The notes below the pieces were generated by a model. It saw nothing but the letters and a program-made list of their open reading frames with translations. It had not been told where the DNA came from and ran no database searches. Below, piece by piece: positions 26,386 to 35,508 of a stretch of DNA of 64,000 nucleotides. The translations under genes were made by a program, and so were the position numbers. Each line of letters begins with the position of its first letter. Within the stretch, counting starts at the first letter, position 1. Origin of the DNA: Natrarchaeobaculum sulfurireducens (GTDB lineage Archaea; Halobacteriota; Halobacteria; Halobacteriales; Natrialbaceae); NCBI RefSeq assembly GCF_003430825.1, contig NZ_CP024047.1, forward strand, positions 868,001 to 932,000, given 5' to 3'.

Positions 26386-26883
26386 CTAGTGATCAGAACC
26401 GTCAGAGACGGGTTCGTGTGAGCCGTCGGTTGCGTTCTCGAGCGAGTCGGTCGACGCGCTTGCGTCGGCGTCCTGATCGGCTGCCTCCGCGACGAGGTTC
26501 GCGATCGTCGTCTCGAGTTCTTTCGTTACCGTCTTGGCCGCCAGTCGGTCGAGGACGAACGACCAGAACGAGTCGAACGTGTAGCGTGTGGTCGCCTCGA
26601 CCTGGGTTTTCGCTCCCTGTTCGACGGTAATCGCCGAGTGGCGTTTCGCGAACATGTCGCCACCGTCGACGAAGGTGTACTCGTAGCCGTTTTCGCGCTC
26701 GACGAAGCTGATCGTCAGCTCCTCGCCGTCGAACACGACGACGGCGCGCTCACCGTCGGTTGTCGGCTCGAGCGAGCGAACGTCGTAAATCTCGGCGGCC
26801 TCGAGGATGGCCCGCGGCGACAGGATTGCAAGCAGTTCCCGCGGCGATGGCTCGACGACGACGGTGACCTCGACCTCGTGCAT
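26386..26883 (-). CDS. SRPBCC-like (START fold) protein
   Basis: A 165-residue protein with a SRPBCC-type pattern: an initial strand HEVEVTVVVEP, a central segment ISFVERENGYEYTFVDGG, strands QVEATTRYTFDSFWSF, and a long C-terminal helix (DRLAAKTVTKELETTIANLV). SRPBCC proteins bind hydrophobic ligands. The last 30 residues are a low-complexity acidic tail. Ligand and role are unknown. Confidence 0.65.
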   Translation of the reverse strand: MHEVEVTVVVEPSPRELLAILSPRAILEAAEIYDVRSLEPTTDGERAVVVFDGEELTISFVERENGYEYTFVDGGDMFAKRHSAITVEQGAKTQVEATTRYTFDSFWSFVLDRLAAKTVTKELETTIANLVAEAADQDADASASTDSLENATDGSHEPVSDGSDH

Positions 26884-27027
26884 CGGTCGAGCCTAGGTGC
26901 CGGTCGGCAAAAATCATCGGCATTGTGATGCACGCTCCCGACTCGAGCGAGACGTAAGACGAGTCGAGGGAAACAGCCAGTTTCGACTCCGACACGCTTA
27001 TTCGCGACGGGAGACCATCCTCGTGTA

Positions 27028-28689
27028 GTGAGCACCGAGACGCCCGAACCTACCGAAACAGAGGCGTTCGAGCAGGTCTGTGAGACGCTCGTCGAGCGAA
27101 TCCTTGCCGGCGAGATCGACGAAGACGACGTCGAAAAGGCCAAACTCGAGGCCTGTTCGGAACACTCGGCACCGAAGGTGCCGAAAAACTCGGAACTGCT
27201 CGATTACGCCCCCCAGGAACACCGAGAGACGCTCGAGGCGGTCCTCCAGCGCAAGCCCGTCCGCACCGCATCGGGCGTCTCCCCGGTCGCGATCATGACC
27301 TCGCCCGAGCGCTGTCCCCACGGGAAATGTCTGTACTGTCCTGGTGGACCGGACTCGGAGTTTTCGTCCTCACAGAGCTACACGGGCGAAGAGCCCGCCG
27401 CGGCCCGCGGGGTCCAGAACGATTACGATCCGTACGGACAGGTCACGCTTCGACTCGAGCAACTGCGCGAGATCGGCCACCCCGTCGACAAGGTCGAACT
27501 CATCCTGATGGGTGGGACGATGACCGCCCGCTCTCACGACTATCAGGAGTGGTTCGTAAAGCGCGCACTCGAGGCGATGAACGACTTCGACGTCGAGAAA
27601 GAACCCGAGCCCGCAGAGGGCGTCAGCTTCGCCCAGGATCCCGACGAGTACGAGTGGAAATACGTCGAAGACGTCATCGCCGAGAACGAAACGGCGGACA
27701 TACGCAACATCGGGACGACTTTCGAGACCAAACCCGACTGGTGTGATCCCGAACAGATCGACCGGATGCTCGAACTCGGCGGCACCAAAGTCGAAGTCGG
27801 CGTCCAGACGACCTACGAGCGGATCAACCGCGAGATGCACCGCGGCCACGGAGTCCAGGAGTCGATGGAGGCCAACCAGCGCCTGCGTGACTCTGGCTTC
27901 AAGGTCGGCTTTCACATGATGCCCGGCCAGCCCGGGATGAGCACGGAGATGTGTCTCGAGGACTTCCGACGGATCTTCGAGCAAGATGCCTGGAAGCCCG
28001 ACTACCTCAAGATCTACCCGACGCTGATCGTCCGCGGAACGGCGACCTACGACTGGTGGCACAAAGGCGAGTTCGAGCCGCTGGGCAACGAGGAAGCCGC
28101 TGAACTCGTTGCCGAAATCAAGGACATGATCCCTCGCTACACGCGTCTCCAGCGCGTCCAGCGAGACATCCCGGCTGACTTCATCGACGCTGGCGTCTGG
28201 AAGTCGAACCTCCGGCAACTCGCCCGAAAGCGTATGGACGAACACGGCTGGTCGTGTGAGTGTATCCGCTGTCGCGAGGTCGGGATGAACGACGCCGAAC
28301 CCGAGGAGGTCGACCTCGACGTGCTGGAGTACGACGCCTGTGGTGGCACGGAACACTTCATCTCCGTCGAGGACTTCGAGCAGGACCTGCTGATCGGCTT
28401 CTGCCGGCTTCGGTTCCCGAACGATCCGGTCAGGGCCGAACTCGAGAACGCCGCGCTCGTGCGCGAACTCCACGTCTACGGCTCGGAAGTCACGATGGGC
28501 GAAGAGGGGACGTCCGACCAGCACCAACACCGGGGCTACGGCCGCCGTCTGATGGAACGCGCCGAGGACCTCGCCGCCGACGCCGGATACGACAAACTCA
28601 GCGTTATTTCGGGTATCGGCGCTCGAGAGTACTACCGCCAGAAGCTGGGCTACCACCAGGACGGGCCGTACGTGAGCAAGCGGCTCTGA
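27028..28689 (+). CDS. elp3: Archaeal Elp3: radical SAM / acetyltransferase for tRNA U34 modification
   Basis: A 553-residue enzyme that builds the carboxymethyl group on wobble uridine of tRNAs using acetyl-CoA and S-adenosylmethionine. The radical-SAM cluster site is CPHGKCLYCPGG (Cys96, Cys101, Cys104), followed by SAM-domain text LILMGGTMTARSHDYQ. The C-terminal GNAT acetyltransferase domain includes QHRGYGRRLMERAEDLAADAG and ISGIGAREYYRQKLGY. GTG 27028 is taken as the start. Length and order match archaeal and eukaryotic Elp3. Confidence 0.95.
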   Translation: MSTETPEPTETEAFEQVCETLVERILAGEIDEDDVEKAKLEACSEHSAPKVPKNSELLDYAPQEHRETLEAVLQRKPVRTASGVSPVAIMTSPERCPHGKCLYCPGGPDSEFSSSQSYTGEEPAAARGVQNDYDPYGQVTLRLEQLREIGHPVDKVELILMGGTMTARSHDYQEWFVKRALEAMNDFDVEKEPEPAEGVSFAQDPDEYEWKYVEDVIAENETADIRNIGTTFETKPDWCDPEQIDRMLELGGTKVEVGVQTTYERINREMHRGHGVQESMEANQRLRDSGFKVGFHMMPGQPGMSTEMCLEDFRRIFEQDAWKPDYLKIYPTLIVRGTATYDWWHKGEFEPLGNEEAAELVAEIKDMIPRYTRLQRVQRDIPADFIDAGVWKSNLRQLARKRMDEHGWSCECIRCREVGMNDAEPEEVDLDVLEYDACGGTEHFISVEDFEQDLLIGFCRLRFPNDPVRAELENAALVRELHVYGSEVTMGEEGTSDQHQHRGYGRRLMERAEDLAADAGYDKLSVISGIGAREYYRQKLGYHQDGPYVSKRL

Positions 28690-28878
28690 CGGATTCGGTT
28701 CGAGGATCTGCCGGATGAAGCGCACGAAATTTTCGATCTCGACGCTGTCGAGCAGTCCCAGGCCGTCCTCGGTCGCCGAGTCGTATCTGCCGATCTGGCA
28801 CTGGCGGGTCCCACGCTCGAGTGCCGAGGGACGCGTCCCGATTCGGACTTCTCCCGATTCGCCGCCAGGGGAGTACCG

Positions 28879-29103
28879 CTACGCGGTCACCGTGACGACG
28901 ACCTCCCAGGGCGTGCCGAACTCGAGTCCGGGGACGATCAGCGCGAACACCGCGGCACCGACCATGACGCCAGCGGCGAATCCGAGCGCCCCGTCGTAGA
29001 CGCGGTGGCTCACCTGCTCGGTGTACAGCGTCGGGAGTGCACTCAGACCGGTGGCACAGCCGGCGACGAGTGCGACTGCGACGACGGTGAGCGACTCTGT
29101 CAT
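28879..29103 (-). pseudogene. Truncated ZIP-family metal transporter
   Basis: A 74-codon frame beginning MTESLTVVAVALVAGCATGL and continuing LPTLYTEQVSHRVYDGALGFAAGVMVGAAVFALIVPGLEF. This is the first two membrane segments of a ZIP/GufA-type zinc transporter, which is normally about 250-280 residues. The frame ends soon after helix 2 at EVVVTVTA. No continuation is recognised down to 28690, where Elp3 ends convergently. The gene has lost its 3' three-quarters. Confidence 0.65.
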
Positions 29104-29221
29104 GCCTGTGTTTCGACCTGTTGGCTCAAAAATCGCCCTCGAGCATCTCACGCGGCGTGCGGTCGATGAGCACGGTGGCTGGCACACCGCTATCGACGTT
29201 GCCACCATGCGTACAACCGGC

Positions 29222-29245
29222 TTATACTAGCTAGTTATATCTGTG
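29222..29245 (+). promoter_or_regulatory. Putative promoter and palindrome before the tenA pair
   Basis: The 10-bp palindrome ACTAGCTAGT (29226-29235) lies inside AT-rich TTATACTAGCTAGTTATATC. A TATA-like TTATAT (about 29235-29240) is about 27 nt before the tenA ATG, fitting a leaderless promoter. The palindrome could be an operator for a thiamine regulator, inferred from position. No TPP riboswitch features were seen. Confidence 0.4.
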
Positions 29246-29266
29246 TGAATCGCGTAGTCCGGCTCG

Positions 29267-29926
29267 ATGATGTTCAGCGAACACCTGCTCGAGGAGGGCG
29301 AACAGATCTGGGACGCACAGAAGCGCCACCCGTTCGTGACGGAACTGGCCGCCGGGACGCTCGAGGAGGCCGCGTTTCGCCACTGGGTCGAGCAAGATTA
29401 CCGGTATCTGCTCGATTACGCGCGGCTGTTCTCGATCGCGGGTGCGAAAGCGCGCGACGAGGAGACGATGACCCACCTCTTGGGCGTCGCCCACGAGGTG
29501 CTTGACTTCGAATTGGATCTCCACCGCGAGTTCGCGGCTGACTACGGCATCAACAGAGCCGAACTCGAGAGGGTCGAGAAAGCCCCGACTTGCGTCGCGT
29601 ACACGAGCTTCCTCCTGCGGACGGCCTACGAGGGATCGGTCGCCGAGATCGCGGCCGCCCTGTTCCCGTGTATGCAAGGGTATCTCGATGTCGCCGAGCA
29701 TATGGCCGTCCTCGCCGAGGAAGAACATCGCTACACTCCGTTCATCGAAACGTACACCAGCGATGAATTTCGCGAGGCGACTGCGTGGTGTCGTCGGTTC
29801 GTCGACGAGTGTGGCGAGCGCTATCCGGGTGCGCACGAGCCCATGCGAGAGGCGTTCCTCACGAGCGCGAAACTCGAGTACCGCTTCTGGGAAATGGCGT
29901 ACACGCTCGAGGGGTGGGAGCTGTGA
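29267..29926 (+). CDS. tenA: TenA-family aminopyrimidine aminohydrolase / thiaminase II (Cys type)
   Basis: A 219-residue TenA_C protein. Key residues align in number with Bacillus TenA: Asp44 in EQDYRYLLDYARLF, Tyr112 in VAYTSFLL, the catalytic Cys135 in LFPCMQGYL, Tyr139, and Tyr163 in FIETYT. Glu204 lies in AKLEYRFWEM. This enzyme hydrolyses the aminopyrimidine of degraded thiamine to recover HMP for thiamine biosynthesis. The next gene overlaps by 4 nt and encodes a second TenA-like protein. A thiamine-type ABC transporter is about 4.4 kb downstream on the other strand. Confidence 0.93.
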   Translation: MMFSEHLLEEGEQIWDAQKRHPFVTELAAGTLEEAAFRHWVEQDYRYLLDYARLFSIAGAKARDEETMTHLLGVAHEVLDFELDLHREFAADYGINRAELERVEKAPTCVAYTSFLLRTAYEGSVAEIAAALFPCMQGYLDVAEHMAVLAEEEHRYTPFIETYTSDEFREATAWCRRFVDECGERYPGAHEPMREAFLTSAKLEYRFWEMAYTLEGWEL

Positions 29927-30690
29927 GCGACGCAGCCGATACGGCATCCGTCCCAGAGAGCTTCGGGGCCTACACCGCCGAAATCGACGGGGAGGCCCGG
30001 TTTACCGACTGGCTTCGAGAGCGATCCGAGCCGACCTGGTCGGCGGCAATCGAGCATTCGTTCGTCGACGAACTGGGTGCCGGGACGCTCTCGACGGACG
30101 CCTACACCGCCTATCTCGTCCAGGACTACGCGTTCGTCGACGAACTCGTGGGGGCGTTTGGCCACGCGATCGGCCAGGCGCCCGGCATGGACTCGAAGCG
30201 GCCGTTCGTCGAGTTCCTCGAGACGGTGACCGACGAGGAAAACGACTACTTCCAGCGGTCGTTCGATGCGCTCGACGTTCTCGAGGTCGACAGAATCGAC
30301 CCCGACCTCACCGAACCGACGGCCGCGTTCGTCGACCTGCTCGGGCGGGCAGTTCACGAGGGTGGCTACGCCGAGACGCTCGCCGTGCTGGTCCCCGCCG
30401 AGTGGATCTACGAGACGTGGGCGACGGCCGTCGCCGCCGAGTACGGCGACCCGGACGCCGACGGCCCGCCGAGTGCAGGTGCCGACCTGCCGTTTTACTA
30501 CGCAGAGTGGATCGACCTCCACGCCGTCGAGCCGTTTTGTGAATTCGTCGACTGGCTGCGGGGCGAACTCGACGCCGTTGGGCCCACCCTCTCACCGCAA
30601 CGCCAACGACGCGTCGAACGACTGTTCGGCCGTACGGTCGCCCTCGAGGTCGCCTTCTTCGACTCGGCGCTCGAGGTGGGTGGTGAGTGA
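29923..30690 (+). CDS. TenA_E-type protein (thiamine salvage partner)
   Basis: A 255-residue TenA-fold protein starting at GTG 29923, overlapping the upstream tenA stop by 4 nt, so translation is coupled. Conserved TenA segments are GAGTLSTDAYTAYLVQDYAFVDELV and VLVPAEWIYETWATAVA. The position equivalent to Cys135 in tenA is not Cys; the PAEWIYETW signature belongs to the TenA_E branch. TenA_E proteins are thought to act in a different step of base salvage, such as hydrolysis of N-formyl-aminopyrimidine. The pairing in one operon supports cooperating steps. Confidence 0.85.
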   Translation: MSDAADTASVPESFGAYTAEIDGEARFTDWLRERSEPTWSAAIEHSFVDELGAGTLSTDAYTAYLVQDYAFVDELVGAFGHAIGQAPGMDSKRPFVEFLETVTDEENDYFQRSFDALDVLEVDRIDPDLTEPTAAFVDLLGRAVHEGGYAETLAVLVPAEWIYETWATAVAAEYGDPDADGPPSAGADLPFYYAEWIDLHAVEPFCEFVDWLRGELDAVGPTLSPQRQRRVERLFGRTVALEVAFFDSALEVGGE

Positions 30691-30754
30691 CCGGCGGGCC
30701 GATTCTGACAGTCCGTTCTCGAGTCCAACGACGGCTACTCTCACGTCGACCGGC

Positions 30755-31414
30755 TCAGTCGATCGTGATCTCGAGTTCGAGGAGGCCGAGGTACGACGGT
30801 GCGCCCCCGCCGCTGGTACGGAACGAGGTCGGGCTCGAGTCGACGTACTGGTAGAATTCTGACTGCGTCGACGGGAGGACGACCGAGCCGTCTTCGCCCT
30901 GGAGGTACGCCGGGGCATCGGTTCGCTGGATGCGTTCGACCTGTTCGTCCCAGTCGTCCCCGGCGTGAATGAAGAGCCCGAACGAAAAGCGGCCGTTGAG
31001 GACGGCGTCTTGCTTCGAGGAAAACTGCTCTGCTTCTTCGACCTGGTACTCCTCGTCGCTGAGCCAGGCGATCGCTGATAGTCCCTGCGTCCGAAGGAGA
31101 TAGGCGTCCCACGAGTTGGTGCCGTCGAACTTCGCCCACGTGTTGCGCGGGCCGACCGTGTCGACCTCGACGCTGAAGGCTGGTCGACCGCGCGCACCGG
31201 CCGGCTCGTGGACGAACGTCGCATTGTAGCCGGGGACGCGGATCCCACGGTCGTGATAGACGACGCCGTCGGCCTCGAGGCCGAGGTCGCTGCGTTCGTT
31301 TAGGTCCTCGAGCAGTTCCAGAACGGGGATGCCGCCGCTCGCCTCGAGCCGCTCGAAAAAGTCCGGGAGTTCGTAGGCGTCCTGCCAGCCGCGGGGCGCC
31401 GTCGGCGCGCTCAC
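30755..31414 (-). CDS. Conserved-looking haloarchaeal protein, unknown function
   Basis: A 219-residue protein from GTG 31414 (VSAPTAPRGWQDAYELPDFF). No membrane segments. It has alternating beta-type patterns such as FSVEVDTVGPRNTWAKF and the C-terminal strand YLGLLELEITID. The sequence looks like a beta-rich soluble domain, possibly ligand-binding. No family was recognised. The start is uncertain because no ATG precedes the conserved-looking N terminus. It is convergent with the tenA pair and divergent from rqcH. Confidence 0.55.
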   Translation of the reverse strand: MSAPTAPRGWQDAYELPDFFERLEASGGIPVLELLEDLNERSDLGLEADGVVYHDRGIRVPGYNATFVHEPAGARGRPAFSVEVDTVGPRNTWAKFDGTNSWDAYLLRTQGLSAIAWLSDEEYQVEEAEQFSSKQDAVLNGRFSFGLFIHAGDDWDEQVERIQRTDAPAYLQGEDGSVVLPSTQSEFYQYVDSSPTSFRTSGGGAPSYLGLLELEITID

Positions 31415-31578
31415 GGGCGTCGACCTCCGTGACCGAGATGCATACCCGTATCCTGGGTGCCGGTCCGGATTAGGTTTTCTGACTCGAGCCGTCGTGGTCG
31501 CCACCCGACGACTGCCTGTCGGACTCGGGGCCGTCGTGGAGCGACACGTCTTTTTGACAGCGCCGGACAGAGTTGGGT

Positions 31579-33729
31579 ATGGATCCAAAGCGGGAGCTTA
31601 CGAGCGTCGACCTCGCTGCCATCGTCAGGGAACTCGGGGCCTACGAGGGCGCGAAAGTCGACAAAGCCTACCTCTACGGCGACGACCTCGTCCGGCTGAA
31701 GTTACGGGATTTCGACCGCGGCCGACTCGAACTCCTGCTCGAGGTCGGCGAGATCAAACGCGCCCACACGGTCGCCCCCGAACGCGTCCCCGACGCTCCC
31801 GGCCGACCGCCCCAGTTCGCGATGATGCTCAGAAACCGGCTCTCCGGGGCTGACTTCGCCGGCGTCGAGCAGTACGAGTTCGACCGCATCCTCGAGTTCA
31901 CGTTCGAGCGCGAGGACGGCACCACCCGGATCATCGTCGAACTGTTCGGCCAGGGTAACGTCGCCGTGACCAACGGCGAGTACGAGGTGATCGACTGTCT
32001 TGAGACCGTTCGCCTGAAATCCCGCACTGTCGTCCCCGGCTCTCGCTATGAGTTCCCCGAATCGCGGACGAATCCCCTGACGATCTCCCGCGAGGCGTTC
32101 GCATACGAGATGGACGATTCCGATTCGGACGTCGTTCGGACGCTTGCGACCCAGCTCAACTTCGGGGGCCTCTACGCCGAGGAAGTCTGTTCTCGAGCGG
32201 GTATCGAGAAGGGGATGGACATCGCCGACGCCGACGAGGCCGTCTATGACCGACTCTACGAGACGATCGAACGCCTCGCGATCGACATCCGGAACGCCAA
32301 CGTCGACCCCCGACTGTACCTCGAGGATACGGACGACGAGAGTGGAAGCCCCGACGACACCGACGAGACGAGTCCCGACCGCGTCGTCGACGTCACGCCG
32401 TTCCCGCTCGAGGAGCGGGCCGAACTCCCCGCCGACGCATACGAGACGTTTCTTTCGGCGCTCGACGACTACTTCTTCCGGCTCGAGTTAGCCGACGAGG
32501 ACGAACCGGACCCGACGACGCAGCGACCCGACTTCGAAGCACAGATCGCCAAGTACGAACGGATTATCGAACAGCAAGAGGGGGCGATCGATGGGTTCGA
32601 GCGCGAGGCAGACGCCCTGCGTGAGCAGGCGGAGTCGCTGTACGCAAACTACGGACTGGTCGACGAGGTGCTCTCGACGATTCGCACGGCCCGCGGGCAA
32701 GACCGCCCCTGGGACGAGATCGAAGCGACGTTCGATGAGGGAAAAGAACGCGGCATCGAAGCCGCAGAAGCCGTGATCGACATCGACGGCAGTGAGGGGA
32801 CGGTGACGGTCGACGTCGACGGCGAGTACGTCGACCTCGTCGTCCGCGACGGCGTCGAACAGAACGCCGATCGCCTCTACACCGAGGCCAAAACCGTCGA
32901 GGAGAAAAAGGAGGGTGCACTCGCTGCGATCGAGGACACCCGCGAGGACCTCGAGGATGCCAAACGACGCCGCGACGAGTGGGAGGCCGACGACGCCACC
33001 GACGAGGCCGACATGGACGAGACCGACGAGGAGATCGACTGGTTGAGCGAATCCTCGATCCCGATCCGCGAGAACGAGCCCTGGTACGATCGATTCCGCT
33101 GGTTCCACACCAGCGACGGCTACCTGGTCATCGGCGGACGCAACGCCGATCAGAACGAGGAACTCGTCAAGAAGTACCTCGAGCCCGGAGACAAAGTGTT
33201 ACACACGCAGGCCCACGGCGGCCCCGTCACCGTGCTCAAAGCGACCGATCCAAGCGAGGCGTCCTCACACGACATCGAACTCCCCGACTCGAGCATCGAG
33301 GAGGCCGCCCAGTTCGCCGTCTCCTACTCGTCGGTCTGGAAGGACGGCCGCTACGCGGGCGACGTCTACGCCGTCGACTCGGATCAGGTCACCAAGACGC
33401 CCGAGAGCGGCGAGTACCTCGAGAAAGGCGGATTCGCGGTTCGTGGTGACCGGACCTACTACGACGATACGCCGGTCGGCGTCGCCGTTGGCATCCAGTG
33501 TGAGCCGTACACCCGCGTGATCGGTGGCCCGCCGTCGGCCATCGAGGGGACCGCGGCGACGACGATCGCGCTCGAGCCCGGCCGGTACGCCCAGGCCGAC
33601 GCAGCAAAGCGAATCTACCGGCGCTTCCGCGAGCGCTTCGAAGACGAGTCGTACGTTCGCAAAGTCGCCAGCCCGGATCGAATCCAGCATTTCATGCCGC
33701 CAGGCGGCAGTCGTATCGCCGAAGACTGA
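31579..33729 (+). CDS. rqcH: RqcH / NEMF-family ribosome-associated quality control factor
   Basis: A 716-residue protein of the NFACT family (Rqc2/NEMF/RqcH). The N-terminal NFACT-N domain starts LTSVDLAAIVRELGAYEGAKVDK. The middle holds two coiled-coil stretches (about residues 310-360 and 430-470), including QAESLYANYGLVDEV. The C-terminal NFACT-R (DUF814) domain begins FRWFHTSDGYLVIGGRNADQNEELVKKYL. These factors bind dissociated large subunits carrying stalled peptidyl-tRNA and extend or tag the nascent chain. The start at 31579 (MDPKREL) is preferred to a Met two codons upstream. Confidence 0.92.
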   Translation: MDPKRELTSVDLAAIVRELGAYEGAKVDKAYLYGDDLVRLKLRDFDRGRLELLLEVGEIKRAHTVAPERVPDAPGRPPQFAMMLRNRLSGADFAGVEQYEFDRILEFTFEREDGTTRIIVELFGQGNVAVTNGEYEVIDCLETVRLKSRTVVPGSRYEFPESRTNPLTISREAFAYEMDDSDSDVVRTLATQLNFGGLYAEEVCSRAGIEKGMDIADADEAVYDRLYETIERLAIDIRNANVDPRLYLEDTDDESGSPDDTDETSPDRVVDVTPFPLEERAELPADAYETFLSALDDYFFRLELADEDEPDPTTQRPDFEAQIAKYERIIEQQEGAIDGFEREADALREQAESLYANYGLVDEVLSTIRTARGQDRPWDEIEATFDEGKERGIEAAEAVIDIDGSEGTVTVDVDGEYVDLVVRDGVEQNADRLYTEAKTVEEKKEGALAAIEDTREDLEDAKRRRDEWEADDATDEADMDETDEEIDWLSESSIPIRENEPWYDRFRWFHTSDGYLVIGGRNADQNEELVKKYLEPGDKVLHTQAHGGPVTVLKATDPSEASSHDIELPDSSIEEAAQFAVSYSSVWKDGRYAGDVYAVDSDQVTKTPESGEYLEKGGFAVRGDRTYYDDTPVGVAVGIQCEPYTRVIGGPPSAIEGTAATTIALEPGRYAQADAAKRIYRRFRERFEDESYVRKVASPDRIQHFMPPGGSRIAED

Positions 33730-33965
33730 AACGGAGTGCTATAACAGGACACAGATACGACTGGAGAACGGTCGCGGTTGCGCCGGTACCGACCGAGCGG
33801 ATTCAGCCGACGCCGAATTCCGTTTCCATCGGTGGAAAACCGGTCTGAACGAAGACCGATTCGATCACTAGCCAATGTTGGCGAACGGATAGAAACGGAG
33901 TGTCCGATCGGCGCTCAGTTACTCGGGCCGATTGCCGACCGAAGTAATACGAGCGACGGGAGGGG

Positions 33966-34250
33966 TCACTCGACGAGGTCTTTGACGTACTGATCTTCCC
34001 ACGAGCGTCGGTCCTCGAGTTCGCGCTGGCCCCGGCGGGTGACGGTGTAGAAGTTCGTCCGTCGGTCACGGGTCCCTTTCTCTACGAGGCCCTTGTCGAC
34101 GAGCGTGTCGAGGTTCGGGTAGAGCCGTCCGTGGTGAATCTCTTTTTCGTAGTAGTTCTCGAGTTCGTCTTTGATCGCGAGGCCGTGGGGTTCGTCGAGG
34201 CCACCGATGACGTACAGCAGGTCGCGCTGGAAGCCAGTCAGGTCGTACAT
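33966..34250 (-). CDS. PadR-family winged-helix regulator
   Basis: A 94-residue PadR-type protein starting MYDLTGFQRDLLYVIGGLDEPHG. The wing and recognition region LENYYEKEIHHGRLYPNLDTLVDKGLVEKG are followed by the hairpin FYTVTRRGQRELEDR. PadR proteins bind DNA as dimers and usually repress their own promoter. The start at 34250 is preferred to upstream in-frame Met codons, because the TATA-like region lies about 30 nt upstream of it. It is adjacent to, but probably not part of, the thiamine ABC operon. Confidence 0.88.
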   Translation of the reverse strand: MYDLTGFQRDLLYVIGGLDEPHGLAIKDELENYYEKEIHHGRLYPNLDTLVDKGLVEKGTRDRRTNFYTVTRRGQRELEDRRSWEDQYVKDLVE

Positions 34251-34261
34251 ATCTACACATG

Positions 34262-34290
34262 GATAGATAAGATAGACAAATATATCTATC
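34262..34290 (-). promoter_or_regulatory. Inverted-repeat operator overlapping the PadR promoter
   Basis: GATAGATA (34262-34269) and TATCTATC (34283-34290) form an inverted repeat with a 13-nt AT-rich spacer. The spacer includes the likely TATA box about 30 nt upstream of the PadR start. The arrangement suits autorepression by PadR. Confidence 0.55.
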
Positions 34291-34350
34291 GAACCACAAT
34301 GTCGTTGCTGACAAACACGAACGTCCACGTGGATCGAACCGACTCCTCGT

Positions 34351-35508
34351 TCAGGAGTCCGGGATGAGGTGTGTCCCATCTGGGTCGAACCTCAAGACCA
34401 CGTCACCCGACAGCGGATCGGTCGTTCGGACGAGCAGTTCGCGACCGCCCCACTCGAGGTGGACCCTGGTCTGTTCGCCGAGAAACTCCGCGCCGACGAC
34501 GGTCGCGGTCGTCGCGTTCGTCTCGAGATGTCCGTGATCGTCGCGACGGCGTTCGTCGACTGATAGGTTCTCGGGGCGGACACAGAAGCTAACCACTTCA
34601 CCGACGCTCGCGTCGGCGTCGTCGACGGCGACGGTGAAGCATTCGGGACCGACGTCGACCGTCGCCAGAGGGCCACCGCTCGAGTCTTCGACGGCGGTGA
34701 CGGTGCCCGAGAAGACGTTGTTGTCCCCGACGAACTCGGCGACGAACCGGCTCTCGGGTCGGCGATAGATCTTCCGCGGCGGTGCCACCTGCTCCGGGGC
34801 GCCAGCACGCATCACGGCGAGGCGGTCGGAGATTGCCAGCGCCTCTTCCTGGTCGTGTGTGACGTAGACGGTCGTAATTCCGAGTTCCCGCTGGATCGCT
34901 TTGACCTGGAGTCGGAGCCGTTCGCGCAGTTGGGCGTCGAGTGCGCTCATCGGTTCGTCGAGCAACAACACCTCGGGACCGGGTGCCAGCGCGCGAGCGA
35001 TCGCGATGCGTTGTTTCTGCCCGCCCGAGAGGTTCTCGGGCTCGCGGTCTTCGAAGCCCTCGAGGTCGACCAGCTCGAGCAGCTCGCGGACGCGTTCCGC
35101 GCTCGAGAGCCCGTTGGGGGGGTCTGCAAAGTTGAGCCCGTAGGCGACGTTCTCGCCGACGGTCATGTGGGGAAACAGCGCGTAGTTCTGGAAGACGACG
35201 CCGACGTCGCGATCCTCTGGCGGGACACCCGTGACGTCGTCCCCGCCGAACCGGAGCGTCCCGTCGGTCGGACGCTCGAAGCCTGCGATCAGCCGAAGCG
35301 TGGTCGTCTTTCCACAGCCGGAGGGACCGACGAGGGTGAAAAATTCCCCCTCGCGGACCGACAGCGAAAGGTCGTCGACGGCGGTCGTCCCGCCGTACCG
35401 TTTCGTGACGCCGTCGAACTCGAGGGCCACGGGCGCGTCGGCTCGCTCGCTCGGCCGCTCGGACGGTTCGACGACGCTGTGGGGACTGTCAGATGCCAAA
35501 GCTCTCAC
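34351..35508 (-). CDS. ABC transporter ATP-binding protein, thiamine/iron-type
   Basis: A 385-residue ATPase. It has Walker A GPSGCGKTTTLRL, the Q-loop VVFQNYALFPHMTVG, the signature NLSGGQKQRIAIARAL, Walker B VLLLDEPMSALD, and the switch His in VYVTHDQEEAL. A C-terminal TOBE-like domain (about 250-385) is typical of the polyamine/iron/thiamine group. It is the third gene of the binding protein-permease-ATPase set; the start overlaps the permease stop region by about 20 nt. The partner binding protein is ThiB-like, so thiamine or a thiamine phosphate is the likely substrate. Confidence 0.88.
   Translation of the reverse strand: MRALASDSPHSVVEPSERPSERADAPVALEFDGVTKRYGGTTAVDDLSLSVREGEFFTLVGPSGCGKTTTLRLIAGFERPTDGTLRFGGDDVTGVPPEDRDVGVVFQNYALFPHMTVGENVAYGLNFADPPNGLSSAERVRELLELVDLEGFEDREPENLSGGQKQRIAIARALAPGPEVLLLDEPMSALDAQLRERLRLQVKAIQRELGITTVYVTHDQEEALAISDRLAVMRAGAPEQVAPPRKIYRRPESRFVAEFVGDNNVFSGTVTAVEDSSGGPLATVDVGPECFTVAVDDADASVGEVVSFCVRPENLSVDERRRDDHGHLETNATTATVVGAEFLGEQTRVHLEWGGRELLVRTTDPLSGDVVLRFDPDGTHLIPDS

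Noticed and set aside
29104-29266. Possible TPP riboswitch upstream of tenA
   Set aside because: The conserved CUGAGA-type elements are not present; only a palindrome and a TATA-like box were seen.
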